DNA of 64,000 bases from Nocardiopsis terrae (GCF_014651695.1 NZ_BMXJ01000003.1:461046-525045); one strand, 5' to 3'; shown: positions 48,301-57,238, counted from the first letter of the stretch. Made by a program: numbers and translations. The notes: generated by a model from the letters alone, not told the origin.

Positions 48301-49305
48301 ATGCACTACCGAATCCTGGGGACCTCAGGACTGCGTGTCTCCCAGCTCTTCCTCGGCGCCATGACCTTCCGCAGCCCCGAAGAGGCCCGCCGCATGCTCG
48401 ACCTCTACCGGGAGGCGGGCGGCAACACCATCGACACCGCTTCCGCCTACGGCGACAGCGAACAGGTCCTCGGAGAGCTCCTGCGCAAACATCGCGACCG
48501 CTTCGTCCTGGCCACCAAGTTCACACTGCCCCGTGACCCCGCCGACCCCAACACAGGCGGCAGCCACCGCAAGAACCTCACCCGCACCCTGGAGCGGAGC
48601 CTGCGCCGCCTGCGCACCGACCACGTCGACCTGCTGTGGGTGCACTCCTGGGACGAGTACACACCGATCGGGGAGACCATGCGGGCCCTGGACGACGCCG
48701 TGCGCGCGGGCAAAATCCTGCACGCGGGCGCCTCCAACACGCCCGCGTGGGTCGTCGCTCAGGCCAACACCCTGGCCCGACACCACGGGTGGACCCCTTT
48801 CTCCGCACTCCAGGTGCCCTACAACCCGCTGCGCCGCGACATCGAACGCGAACTCCTGCCCATGGCCCGCTCACACGGACTGAGCGTGGCCACCTACAAC
48901 GGGCTGGCCGCCGGGGTGCTCTCGGGCAGGTTCACCGGCCCCGGCGCCGCCACCAGCGGGCGGGTCGACCCCGCTTCACTCACCGACCACGAACACCGGG
49001 CCGCCCGCACGCTTCAGGAGGCCGCCCGGGAGCTGGACGCCACCGCGGCGCAGGTCGCCATCGCCTGGGCCCTGGCCCGCTCCCCGCGGATCCACCCCGT
49101 CATCGGGGCCAGTAGCGCCCGCCAGCTCAGGGACAACCTGGACGCCACCGCCCTGGCCCTGCCGCTCCGGACCATGGAGCGCCTGAACGCGCTGGCCGAC
49201 TTCGCCCCCGGCTATCCCGCCGACCAGCATCCGCAGACCCAGGCCTGGTTCGACGGCGGCCACCGGGTCCACCCGCCCGTCTTGGAGCGCCCCTTCGGCA
49301 ACTAG
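48301..49305 (+). CDS. Aldo/keto reductase
   Basis: 334 residues. AKR tetrad: Asp/Tyr in NTIDTASAYGDSEQ, Lys in VLATKFTLPRDP, His in LLWVHSWDEY. The C-terminal NADP-binding part is HPVIGASSARQLRDNLDATA. It belongs to the YajO/PhrA-like group of NADPH-dependent reductases; the substrate is unknown. Convergent with the FAD monooxygenase (23 bp gap). Confidence 0.94.
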   Translation: MHYRILGTSGLRVSQLFLGAMTFRSPEEARRMLDLYREAGGNTIDTASAYGDSEQVLGELLRKHRDRFVLATKFTLPRDPADPNTGGSHRKNLTRTLERSLRRLRTDHVDLLWVHSWDEYTPIGETMRALDDAVRAGKILHAGASNTPAWVVAQANTLARHHGWTPFSALQVPYNPLRRDIERELLPMARSHGLSVATYNGLAAGVLSGRFTGPGAATSGRVDPASLTDHEHRAARTLQEAARELDATAAQVAIAWALARSPRIHPVIGASSARQLRDNLDATALALPLRTMERLNALADFAPGYPADQHPQTQAWFDGGHRVHPPVLERPFGN

Positions 49306-49328
49306 CCCAGGAAGGGCGCCGGCCCCGC

Positions 49329-50549
49329 TCAGTCCTGCGCGGTGGAGGCCAGGTCCTTCACCACCCGGGTCGGTTTACCCGACAGGGACGTCGCCACCAG
49401 CCGGTCCACTCCTGGCAGGGCCGACAGCCGCAGGAACATCCGCCGCAACCGCAACCGCGTGGGGGTGTCCGGTAGGAACCAGGAGGTGCCGGTGCGGGCC
49501 GTGCGCTGACGCTCCTCCACCACCGGGCGCCACCGCTGCTCGTAGCGGGCCAGACCCTCGGCGAGACCGCCGGCACGGGCCAGCTCCTCCCCCAGGACGT
49601 AGGCCCCGCCCACCCCCAGCGAGGCGCCCTGTCCTGCCAGCAGCGACACCGCCTGGCAGGCGTCACCCAGCAACACCGTGCGCCCGCGGCTCCAGCACCC
49701 CATCTCGATCTGGGCGACGTGGTCGTAGTAGACCCGCTCCGGAGGCGGGCACAGCTCCAGGGCCCGGGGTACCACCCAGCCCAGCCCGGCACAGGCCTCG
49801 CGGACCGCGGCCCGGGGGTCCTCGGGAAGGCGGGTGTCGCGGGTGCGGTGCACGGTGAAGGCCGCCACCCGATCCCCGGCCAGCGCGTACAGTCCCATCT
49901 GGGCTCCCAGGCTGTCAGTGAGCTGGAAGCGGCCCCGGGTGGCAGCGTGTACGCGGGCGTCGTCGAAGGTGTAGGCGGCGGTGTGGAACCCCAGGTGGCG
50001 CAGGTACTGTTCCTCCGGGCCGAAGACCAAACGGCGCACGGTGGAGTGGATGCCGTCGGCCCCCGCCAGCAGGTCGGCCTCCAGTGCCGTGCCGTCGGCC
50101 AGACGCACGCCCACCCCCTCAGTGCCTTCTCTGACCTGCACGACCTCGCTGTCATAGCGCAGTTCCACCCGGGAGGGCAACGACTCGCGCAGCGCCAGTT
50201 CCAGGTCGGGGCGCATGATCGAGACCAGGGAGCCGCCCAGGGATTCGGCGAAGCGCTCGAAACCGACCGAGGCCCGTCGGCGGCCCCGTTCGTCGACCAG
50301 GACGGCCTCGGTGAAGTGGTGGCCCAGTTCGTGCAACCGGGGAAGGAGCCCCATCGCCTCCGCCGCGTCGTAACCGGGCCCGAAGAAGTCGATCATGTAC
50401 CCCTGCGGGCGCGGCCCCGGAGCGCGTTCCAGGACGCTCACCCGCCAGCCGTGGTGGTCCAGCCGGTGGGCCAGGGCCAGCCCGGCGATACCGGCGCCCA
50501 CGATGAGCGCCCGTCCCGTTTCCCGCCCCGTCGGGGGCGCGGCGTTCAC
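49329..50549 (-). CDS. FAD-dependent monooxygenase (PHBH/TetX-like)
   Basis: 406 residues from GTG 50549, overlapping the TetR stop by 4 bp (GTGA). GxGxxG in ALIVGAGIAGLALAHRLDHH, the RMDxE-like IMRPDLELALRESLPSR, the DG motif GADGIHSTVRRLVFG, and GD in TVLLGDACQAVSLLAGQGAS. A flavin hydroxylase that may modify an aromatic antibiotic. Co-transcribed behind its TetR regulator. Confidence 0.92.
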   Translation of the reverse strand: MNAAPPTGRETGRALIVGAGIAGLALAHRLDHHGWRVSVLERAPGPRPQGYMIDFFGPGYDAAEAMGLLPRLHELGHHFTEAVLVDERGRRRASVGFERFAESLGGSLVSIMRPDLELALRESLPSRVELRYDSEVVQVREGTEGVGVRLADGTALEADLLAGADGIHSTVRRLVFGPEEQYLRHLGFHTAAYTFDDARVHAATRGRFQLTDSLGAQMGLYALAGDRVAAFTVHRTRDTRLPEDPRAAVREACAGLGWVVPRALELCPPPERVYYDHVAQIEMGCWSRGRTVLLGDACQAVSLLAGQGASLGVGGAYVLGEELARAGGLAEGLARYEQRWRPVVEERQRTARTGTSWFLPDTPTRLRLRRMFLRLSALPGVDRLVATSLSGKPTRVVKDLASTAQD

Positions 50550-51124
50550 CTCTCCCCCTCGGTGGCGACGGGCACGGGTTGCAGGATCCGCCGTAGGACG
50601 GGGGCGACCGCGCCTGCGGTCAGGTCGGGGTCCAGGGCCCGGTGCAGCATGATGCCGTCCACGGCCGAGGCCAGGACCCGGGCGGTGGCCTCGGGGTCGG
50701 GGACCCCGCCCGCCCTGAGCCAGTCGGCCAGTGCGGCGCGGAAGCGTTCCAGGACGTCGGTGATGCCCCGACGCAGTTCCTCGTCGCGTCCGGCCGCCAG
50801 GTAGGCCTCGATGAACAGGGCCGAGGTGGGGTCGTCGCCGGGGTAGGCGTCCAGGGCGCCCAGGGCCAGGTCCAGCCCCTCCTGGGGTGCGGTGCCCCGC
50901 AGGTGGACCGCTGTCTGGTCGGCCACCTCGGCCAGCACCCCCAAGGCGGCCTCGTTGAGCAGGGCGTTCAACGAGGGGTAGTGGTAGTGGACCAGCCCGG
51001 GCCCCACCCCGGCCCTTTCGGCCAGTACCCGTGTGCTCACCGCGGACCATCCCCGCTCCCCGATGAGTTCGGCAGCCGCTCCGAGCAGGCGCTCGCGCAC
51101 CTGTCGGCTCCGTTCGGTCGTCAT
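50546..51124 (-). CDS. TetR family transcriptional regulator
   Basis: 192 residues from ATG 51124. HTH: RERLLGAAAELIGERGWSA, VSTRVLAERAGVGPGLVHYH, YPSLNALLNEA. The ligand domain has AYPGDDPTSALFIEAYLAAG. Translationally coupled (GTGA) to the downstream monooxygenase, so the operon is probably autoregulated through the palindrome at 51157. Confidence 0.93.
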   Translation of the reverse strand: MTTERSRQVRERLLGAAAELIGERGWSAVSTRVLAERAGVGPGLVHYHYPSLNALLNEAALGVLAEVADQTAVHLRGTAPQEGLDLALGALDAYPGDDPTSALFIEAYLAAGRDEELRRGITDVLERFRAALADWLRAGGVPDPEATARVLASAVDGIMLHRALDPDLTAGAVAPVLRRILQPVPVATEGER

Positions 51125-51156
51125 GTCCGTCCTCTCGACACCATTTTTGGGCACTC

Positions 51157-51171
51157 GCACTGAACAAGTGC
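51157..51171. promoter_or_regulatory. Candidate TetR operator
   Basis: GCACT-GAACA-AGTGC: 5-bp arms around 5 nt, about 33 bp before the TetR start. Short, but well placed for autorepression of the TetR-monooxygenase operon. Confidence 0.45.
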
Positions 51172-51543
51172 ACTGGGCGATCGTCCAATTATTAGCATGG
51201 CACGAACCCCGACCCGTGTACACCCCTCGAGTGCACCCACTGCGGGAACGAACGCCCCCAGACCCTGGTCCACGGCTGGTGCTCAGTCTGAGTGCTGGGC
51301 GCAGAGCACGAGGAGACCTTCACCGGGGACACCACGCTCAGCGATCCGAGCCTGGGACGCCTACGTGCACCGGTGGGCGACAAGGCGCCCGTGCAGGGCG
51401 CCGGCGCGCCCGCCGCGACGCGCACCGCACCGAGGGTGCTGTCCGAACCCGCGGGCGCCCCAGGAGGAGAGGGCGCGGGGCGGCGCGGAAACCCCACGCG
51501 AAAAGACCGCCCCCGAAGGGCCGCACAAGAAAAGGCGGGATTC

Positions 51544-51573
51544 TGGACACTCCCCGCCACTCTTAACTTATAG
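51544..51573 (+). promoter_or_regulatory. Promoter upstream of helR
   Basis: TGGACA (51544-51549), 18-bp spacer, TTATAG (51568-51573) within an unusually AT-rich TCTTAACTTATAG. Transcription would begin near 51580, at the edge of the RAE. The preceding 51172-51540 hold no supported gene. Confidence 0.6.
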
Positions 51574-51581
51574 CGCCCCCC

Positions 51582-51601
51582 GGGGCTTGCGGCAAGACCC
51601 G
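51582..51601 (+). promoter_or_regulatory. Rifamycin-associated element (RAE)
   Basis: GGGGCTTGCGGCAAGACCCG at 51582-51601: inverted repeat centred on CTTGC/GGCAAG. It matches the 19-bp RAE described upstream of rifamycin-inducible resistance genes (rifamycin phosphotransferase, helR) in actinomycetes. It sits just after the promoter -10 and 55-75 bp before the helR start, suggesting rifamycin-inducible expression. Confidence 0.85.
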
Positions 51602-51655
51602 GGGCATGCCGCACAATCGTCGTCCGTGACCAGAACACACCAGTCGCAAGACGAC

Positions 51656-53815
51656 ATGAAACCACTGATGAACAGCGCGTTCGCCCTTCCGGACCACCTC
51701 TCCGCCAAAGCCGATCCGGCCCTGATCGCCAACGACGATCAGCACTTCGCAACCATCGCGAACAGCCTCCAGGACTCGGTCACCGACCTGACCGAGCGCC
51801 TGGCCGCCGAACGACGCGCTCCCCGCGGCACCGGCCGGGAGGTCCTGGAACGGGACCTGCAGGTCCACCGGATGAGTGCCCGGCTGCGCACCCTGCGCCG
51901 CTTCGGCCTGGACCTGTGCCTGGGCCACATCATCAGCGAGGACCACCCCGAACCCGTCTACGTCGGACGGCTCGGCCTCACCGACGGTCAGGGGCGCCGA
52001 CTGTTGATCGACTGGCGCTCCCCCGCCGCCGAACCGTTCTTCGCAGCCACCCACGCCAACCCGATGGGGCTGAGGAGCCGCCGCAGGTACCGCTGGACAC
52101 ACGGACGCATCAGTGACTACTGGGACGAGGTGTTCACCGAGCAGGGACTCGAAGGGCACGCCGCACTCGACGACCAGTCAGCCTTCATCGCCAGCCTGGG
52201 CAGTAGCAGGTCGGACCGGATGCGCGACGTGCTGGGCACCATCCAGGCCGACCAGGACGCCATCATCCGTGCCGGCTCGGCCGGAGCCCTGGTCGTCGAC
52301 GGCGGCCCGGGAACGGGAAAGACCGTCGTCGCCCTGCACCGCACCGCCCACCTCCTCTACTCCGACCCCCGCCTGAGCCACCGCCGGGGCGGCGTGCTGT
52401 TCGTGGGACCACACCAGCCCTACCTGGCCTATGTCGCCGACGTCCTGCCCAGCCTGGGAGAGGAAGGGGTGCACACCTGCACCCTGCGGGACCTGGTTCC
52501 GCAGGGCGCCGAGGCGGTGGCCGAAACCGACCCGGGCGCCGCACGGTTGAAGTCCTCGGCAGACCTGGTCGGGGCGGTCGAGGAAGCCGTCAGGTTCTAC
52601 GAGCAACCGCCCACCCGGGGGATGACGGTCTCCACGGACTGGTTCGACCTGTGGTTGGGCGCCGAGGACTGGGCCGAGGCCTTCGACGCACTGGACACGG
52701 GGACCGCGCACAACGAAGCACGTGACCAACTCCTGGAGGAACTGGTCACGATCCTGGTGGACAAGTACGGCGGCCACGACGATGACGAGATACCGCCCGA
52801 CCTGGTCCGCAGGTCACTGCTACGCAACACGGAACTGATCGGGGCCCTGTACCGGGCATGGCCGCTGATCGAGGCGGAGGACCTGGTCGGGGACCTGTGG
52901 TCGGTACCCGCCTACCTACGCAGGTGCGCGCCCTGGCTCAGCCCGCAGGAGATCCACAGACTGCAACGCCAGGACGCCCAGGCCTGGACGGTGCAGGACC
53001 TGCCGCTACTGGACGCGGCACGCCAGCGGTTGGGCGACCCGAAGGCCGCAAGCCACAGGCACCACCGCGCGGCCTCCGCAGCCGTGGAACGCGAACGCAT
53101 GTCCCACGTCATCGACAACCTGCTCCAGGCCGACGACGACGGCGAGGGGCTGGTGACGATGCTGCACGGCCAGGACCTGCGCGAGAGCCTGGTCGACGAG
53201 TCAGCCCTGCCGGGCACCGAAACGGACGTGTTGGCCGGCCCGTTCGCGCACATCGTCGTGGACGAGGCCCAGGAGCTGACCGACGCTCAGTGGCAGATGT
53301 TGCTGCTGCGCTGCCCCTCCCGCAGTTTCACCATTGTCGGGGACCGAGCCCAGGCCCGGCACGGCTTCACCGAATCGTGGTCGCAGCGGCTGGAGCGGGT
53401 CGGGTTCGACCGGGTCGAACTGGCCCCTCTGAGCGTGAACTACCGGACGCCGCAGGAGGTGATGGCACAGGCCGAACCAGTGATCCGGGAGGTGCTCGCC
53501 GACGCCAACGTGCCGACCTCGATCCGCAGCAGCGGCATCCCCGTGACTCACGGGAGCGTCACGGACCTGGGCGCGGTCATCGCGGAATGGTTGGCCCAGA
53601 ACACCGAAGGAGTGGCCTGTGTGGTCGGTGACCCCTCCTTCGAGGCGGGGCCGCGCGTGCGGTCGTCGACCCCGAACCTGGTCAAGGGCCTGGAGTTCGA
53701 CCTGGTGGTCCTGGTGGATCCGCAGGAGTTCGGCAGGGGGACCGAGGGAGCGGTGGACCGCTACGTGGCGATGACCCGGGCCACCTGGCAACTGGTCGTC
53801 CTCACCAGCGGGTGA
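51656..53815 (+). CDS. helR: HelR, RNA-polymerase-protecting helicase-like protein
   Basis: 719 residues from ATG 51656; GTG 51626 and ATG 51668 are alternatives, none with a good ribosome site. UvrD/HelD-type layout: N-terminal helical region (DLTERLAAERRAP), Walker A VVDGGPGTGKTVVALHR (about 215-231), Walker B HIVVDEAQELTDAQW, later VGDRAQARHGF and VNYRTPQEV, and a C-terminal ATPase end AVDRYVAMTRATWQLVVL. HelR binds RNA polymerase and displaces rifamycins. Length, domain order and the RAE just upstream support helR rather than general HelD. The stop codon lies in a terminator hairpin. Confidence 0.93.
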   Translation: MKPLMNSAFALPDHLSAKADPALIANDDQHFATIANSLQDSVTDLTERLAAERRAPRGTGREVLERDLQVHRMSARLRTLRRFGLDLCLGHIISEDHPEPVYVGRLGLTDGQGRRLLIDWRSPAAEPFFAATHANPMGLRSRRRYRWTHGRISDYWDEVFTEQGLEGHAALDDQSAFIASLGSSRSDRMRDVLGTIQADQDAIIRAGSAGALVVDGGPGTGKTVVALHRTAHLLYSDPRLSHRRGGVLFVGPHQPYLAYVADVLPSLGEEGVHTCTLRDLVPQGAEAVAETDPGAARLKSSADLVGAVEEAVRFYEQPPTRGMTVSTDWFDLWLGAEDWAEAFDALDTGTAHNEARDQLLEELVTILVDKYGGHDDDEIPPDLVRRSLLRNTELIGALYRAWPLIEAEDLVGDLWSVPAYLRRCAPWLSPQEIHRLQRQDAQAWTVQDLPLLDAARQRLGDPKAASHRHHRAASAAVERERMSHVIDNLLQADDDGEGLVTMLHGQDLRESLVDESALPGTETDVLAGPFAHIVVDEAQELTDAQWQMLLLRCPSRSFTIVGDRAQARHGFTESWSQRLERVGFDRVELAPLSVNYRTPQEVMAQAEPVIREVLADANVPTSIRSSGIPVTHGSVTDLGAVIAEWLAQNTEGVACVVGDPSFEAGPRVRSSTPNLVKGLEFDLVVLVDPQEFGRGTEGAVDRYVAMTRATWQLVVLTSG

Positions 53816-53830
53816 GGACGACCAGTTGCC
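53787..53830 (+). terminator. Terminator overlapping helR stop codon
   Basis: Perfect 20-bp stem (53787-53806 with 53811-53830) and loop AGCG. The left arm encodes the last helR codons; TGA 53813-53815 is in the right arm. Confidence 0.85.
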
Positions 53831-54369
53831 CAAGGTTGTCGGACCCGGGGCGGCGGGAACGGTCCCGGCCGAAGCGGAACCCGTGGCGGTTCACGCCCCC
53901 GACACCAGGAAACCGGGTGAAGCCTCCAGGCAGCCGGACCGGAACAGGGCTCACCACGGTTCCGGTCCGGTGATCACGGCACGGGCGGTGGCGCGCCCTT
54001 CGGGGCGGGTGAGGATGTCGGTGCTGTCGACACACTGGTCCAGGGCACCGACGCTGGTCGAACGGTTCTCCCCTGCGCGGTGAGCGCAGAGAACAAGCCG
54101 CGTGACCCCGACTGCTCTTTGAACGTGACACCTGCTTTCACCCGCCTCCAGGCCGAACCCGGGATCGGCTCTGCCGGGCCGTCCGTGCGCGCCCGCTCAT
54201 ACGGCGTTCGAGGCCGCGCGCGACCAGCCCCGTGTCAGGTCTGGAGAGATCATGTCTTCACCTGTTTGTTGGGCGTGGCAGCACGGGCGTTCACGCCCGG
54301 CAGGAAACGCCCCGATCGTCGGCCAGGGCGTGTTTCGTGAGTGGATCAAGGTCATACGATGATCATGTC
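53831..54369. other. About 540 bp without a supported gene
   Basis: After the helR terminator. On the minus strand 54110 to 53951 reads as a coding-like stretch (LVLCAHRAGENRS, LDQCVDSTDILTRPEG, ATARAVITGPEPW, TGA at 53953-53951) but I see neither a start nor a known family; it may be the end of a lost gene. The last 60 bp before 54370 resemble an IS5-type 5' end (ATCAAGGTCATACGATGATC). Confidence 0.4.
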
Positions 54370-54427
54370 TCGTGGCTCGGAGAGATCTGACAGACGCTCA
54401 GTGGGCGGTGCTGGAGTCGTTGAGGAG
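54370..54427 (+). mobile_element. IS5-type transposase N-terminal stub
   Basis: From GTG 54370 the frame reads ARRDLTDAQWAVLESLRS, the first residues of IS5-family (IS1647-like group) transposases. It then breaks off and joins the start of the P-loop ATPase gene. Only the left end of the insertion sequence remains. Confidence 0.75.
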
Positions 54428-54436
54428 CTACCAAAG

Positions 54437-55141
54437 ATGTTCCAGGGTCTGGCGCGGTATGTGCCCACGATGAATGACGCGATGGTGCGCGGAGCGGTCT
54501 ACCCTCGGCGGTCCCTGATTCTGGTCGCCGGGGTACCCGGGGCTGGGAAGAGCACCCTGCTGCGGCGGCTGTTCGGTCTCCACGGGGACGAGGAACGCCC
54601 CGTGCTCACCGCGGACGGTGTGCGGGTGATCGACTCGCTGCAGTCGCGGTACCAGCTGGGACCGCTGCTCGCCCGGGTCCCCTACCCCTTGTGGCGCTGG
54701 GTGGTGCATGTGCTGCACCTGGCCCAGGTGGCCGCGGCGCTGCGCGGCGGCCCGGTGGTGGTGCACGAGTGCGGGACCCGGCGCCCGATCCGCGTGCTGC
54801 TCGCCCTGCTCTGCCTACTCCGCCGGTACGAGGTGCATGTGCTGATGATCGACGCCACCCCGCAGGAGGCCCGGAGCGGGCAGAACGCCCGGGGGCGGCG
54901 GGTGACCGAGCGCAGCCACCGGGCGCATTCGCGGCGCTGGCGACGGCTGCGCGCGGCCACCCGGAATGGTCCGGCGGCGTTCGCGCCGGGCGCGCGCAGT
55001 CTGCTCGCACTCGACCGGCGTCGGGCCCGGGAGCTGGCCTGGATCCGATTCGGCCCCTGTACGAATACCCGTGGTCCCCTGCCCACCGCGATGGAGTCGC
55101 CCCCTACCCAGTTTGAACTCGTGATGTCCGATACCCAGTGA
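54437..55141 (+). CDS. P-loop AAA-type ATPase/kinase
   Basis: About 234 residues from ATG 54437 (MFQGLARYVPTMNDAM); ATG 54470 is possible, and the open frame upstream is IS5 sequence. Walker A LVAGVPGAGKSTLLRR (about 26-41), VLTADGVRVIDSLQSRYQLG, VVVHECGTRR and VLMIDATPQEARSGQNARG with a basic lid segment RRVTERSHRAHSRRWRRL. This is the small zeta-toxin/chloramphenicol-phosphotransferase-like P-loop kinase layout found in actinomycetes. Role unknown. Its promoter region was replaced by the insertion-sequence stub, so expression may be altered. The 250 bp after it hold nothing recognised. Confidence 0.8.
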   Translation: MFQGLARYVPTMNDAMVRGAVYPRRSLILVAGVPGAGKSTLLRRLFGLHGDEERPVLTADGVRVIDSLQSRYQLGPLLARVPYPLWRWVVHVLHLAQVAAALRGGPVVVHECGTRRPIRVLLALLCLLRRYEVHVLMIDATPQEARSGQNARGRRVTERSHRAHSRRWRRLRAATRNGPAAFAPGARSLLALDRRRARELAWIRFGPCTNTRGPLPTAMESPPTQFELVMSDTQ

Positions 55142-55393
55142 CACTGGCTGGTCACGGCGGCACGACGTCCCATGAGATACGCGCCAGGGGAACGGGTCGG
55201 CGCCCCAGGAGCAACAGCGACGAAAAACGGGGGCGGCTACGGGCGGCCGGGCTCTTCACCCGTGGTGACAGGAGCGGGACCACCGCCAGGGATCTGCGGG
55301 TGACCGCGCGGTCGGTGTGAGGCTGGCGACGCGCCTGGGGCCAGGGACTGTTCTTCGGGGGTGGGAGCGGAGCAGGACCCGCCCTGGCGGGCT

Positions 55394-55821
55394 GTGAACG
55401 TGCCCGGCCGTCATGAACTCACCGATGCCGAGTGGGCCCTGCTCGCCCCGCTCCTGCCCGACGACGCGTCCGAAGGCAAGAAGCGGGCTGACCACCGATG
55501 CATCATCAACGCGATCCTGCTTCCGCACCCGGCACCGGCTATCCCCTGGCGTGAGGTACCCGAACGCTACGGCCCCTGGGAGACCGCAGCCGCCCGGACC
55601 GACTCCGGGAAGACAAGGCCTGCTCCAGCCGCGCCAACCAGGACCACATGCGCAAACGCAAGATCAGGGCGACGATCCCCCAACCCTGCGACCAGCGTGA
55701 GCACCACCGAGGCAAGGGGGGCGGCGGGCGGTGGGCCCCGGCCTTCGACCAGGTGGCCCACCGCGACCGCAACACCGTGGAGCGGGCCCTCGACCTGCTC
55801 AGGCAGACCAGAGAGGTCGCG
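55394..55821 (+). mobile_element. IS5-type transposase relic with internal deletion
   Basis: From GTG 55394: GRHELTDAEWALLAPLLP, KRADHRCIINAILL, REVPERYGPWETAAAR (N-terminal DUF4096-like part). The sequence then jumps, in another frame, to KACSSRANQDHMRKRKIRAT, QPCDQREHHRGKG, DRNTVERALDLLRQTREVA, the last part of the DDE domain. The middle and the C-terminal end are missing. It is a second, different IS5-type copy from the stub at 54370. Confidence 0.8.
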
Positions 55822-55858
55822 CCCCCTGCACACAGGCCCCTGGGGCGCGGCCCCGGGA

Positions 55859-56632
55859 TCAGGTGAGTTCGAGGCCGCCGTCAATGGTGAGGACCTGCCC
55901 GGTGAGCCAGGTCGTGCCCGGGTCGGCGAGCCGCAGCACCCACTGGGCGACCTCCTCGGGTTCACCGCGGCGGCCCAGCGGGATCTGCGCGGCCTCGCTC
56001 TCCTTGATGCGGGCCACACCGGCCTCGGTGAGCCCGGCTGCTGACAGCGCCTCGCTTTCGGTGGGGCCCGGCGCCAGGGCATTGACCCGTACCCCCTCCG
56101 GGGCCAGTTCCAGCGCCCAGCAGCGGGTCAACTGCTCGATGGCGGCCTTGGAGGCCGCGTAGTGGGCGGCGCCGGGCAGCGGCCGGTGCCCATAGGTGCT
56201 GGAGATGTTGACGATCGTTCCCTTCTGTTCGCGCAGGTGCGGCAGGGCCGCGGCGGCCAGGAGGCTGGGGGCGGTGACGTTGAGCGCGAACAGCGCGGCG
56301 ATGCGGTCCGCATCGGTTTCGGCCAGCGGCATCATCGCGGTGGCACCGGCGTTGTTGACGAGCACGTCGATGCGGCCCCACCGTTGCGTCGCGGCCTGGG
56401 CCACCCGGGCGGGGGCGTCGGGGGCGCGCAGGTCGGCGGGGTGGACGGCGATGCCGGGGTGGTGGGAGGCGGTGGCCTGAAGCGCTTCGTGGCGCCGGCC
56501 CACCCCCAGGACGCGGGCTCCGGCGCGGGCCATGGCGATCGCGGTGGCGCGGCCGATGCCCGATCCGGCGCCGGTGACGATGGCGACCCGGCCGTCGAGG
56601 TCAGTGTGTTGGTGGTGTTGCGGCTCGGTCAA
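55859..56632 (-). CDS. SDR family oxidoreductase
   Basis: 257 residues from TTG 56632 (AAGGGG 5 nt upstream). Classical SDR with all key residues: TGAGSGIG, NNAGA, NISSTYGH (catalytic Ser), AAHYAASKAAI (Tyr and Lys), and the C-terminal WLTGQVLTIDGGLELT. It oxidises or reduces an alcohol/ketone with NAD(P)H. Divergent from an ArsR-type repressor with a palindrome between. A TTG at 56671 lies inside the operator and is unlikely. Confidence 0.92.
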   Translation of the reverse strand: MTEPQHHQHTDLDGRVAIVTGAGSGIGRATAIAMARAGARVLGVGRRHEALQATASHHPGIAVHPADLRAPDAPARVAQAATQRWGRIDVLVNNAGATAMMPLAETDADRIAALFALNVTAPSLLAAAALPHLREQKGTIVNISSTYGHRPLPGAAHYAASKAAIEQLTRCWALELAPEGVRVNALAPGPTESEALSAAGLTEAGVARIKESEAAQIPLGRRGEPEEVAQWVLRLADPGTTWLTGQVLTIDGGLELT

Positions 56633-56650
56633 CCCGACCCCTTTGTTCGT

Positions 56651-56670
56651 TGTTCGTCGAATATCGAACA
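56651..56670. promoter_or_regulatory. ArsR-type operator
   Basis: TGTTCG-TCGAATAT-CGAACA: perfect 6-bp arms, 8-bp AT-rich centre, between the divergent SDR and ArsR-type genes and overlapping their likely promoters. Confidence 0.7.
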
Positions 56671-56685
56671 AGCTAGCATGGGCTC

Positions 56686-57051
56686 ATGAGACACGCACAC
56701 CACCCGGCGACCGAGGAACTGTCGTTGCCCGAGACGATGGCGGCGCTCAGCGACCCGTTGCGGATCGGGCTCGTGCGGGTGCTCGCCGACGGCGCCGAGC
56801 GCGGTTGGGGGGAGTTGCGGGCGCCGGTGGCCAAGTCGACGCTCAGCCACCACCTGCGGGTCCTGCGCGATGCGGGGGTGACCCGCACCCGCCAGGAGGG
56901 CACCCGTTGCTTCGTCACGCTGCGCCGCCAGGACCTGGACGAGCGCTTCCCCGGGCTGGTCGAGGCTCTGCTGGGGGCGGCCGACGCCGAGGACGTGGGC
57001 GGCGGCGTCCACCTCGCACCCGGCGCCGACTCCACGGGCGCTTGCCGCTGA
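56686..57051 (+). CDS. ArsR-type winged-helix regulator
   Basis: 121 residues from ATG 56686. LPETMAALSDPLRIGLVRVL, then ELRAPVAKSTLSHHLRVLRD (recognition helix) and GVTRTRQEGTRCFVTLRRQD. There are no obvious metal-binding Cys clusters, so this is the non-metal ArsR type that controls a neighbouring enzyme, here the SDR. TAGCAT 7 bp upstream of the ATG suggests a leaderless mRNA. Confidence 0.92.
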   Translation: MRHAHHPATEELSLPETMAALSDPLRIGLVRVLADGAERGWGELRAPVAKSTLSHHLRVLRDAGVTRTRQEGTRCFVTLRRQDLDERFPGLVEALLGAADAEDVGGGVHLAPGADSTGACR

Positions 57052-57238
57052 CACCTGGTGCGGGTGCACCGCTGGCATCGAGCTGCAGAGGAGACTCGAC
57101 ACCGGTCACACGGTGCCTCGGGGCTGAGGAACAAGCGGGCAGGATCCGGCGCTGAGCCCTTCCCTCCTACTCGTAGCTTCTGGGGGCATGCGGTTGGGTT
57201 CCTCACTGATGAGCGAGCGGCCCGCTGCGGCCGCTATG

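Noticed and set aside
49329-51188. 619-codon frame continuing from the FAD monooxygenase through the TetR gene
   Set aside because: The upstream part is out of frame with the clear TetR protein and has no domain; GTG 50549 overlaps the TetR stop.
56633-56671. TTG 56671 as start of the SDR
   Set aside because: It lies inside the ArsR-type palindrome and has no ribosome site; TTG 56632 has AAGGGG at good spacing.
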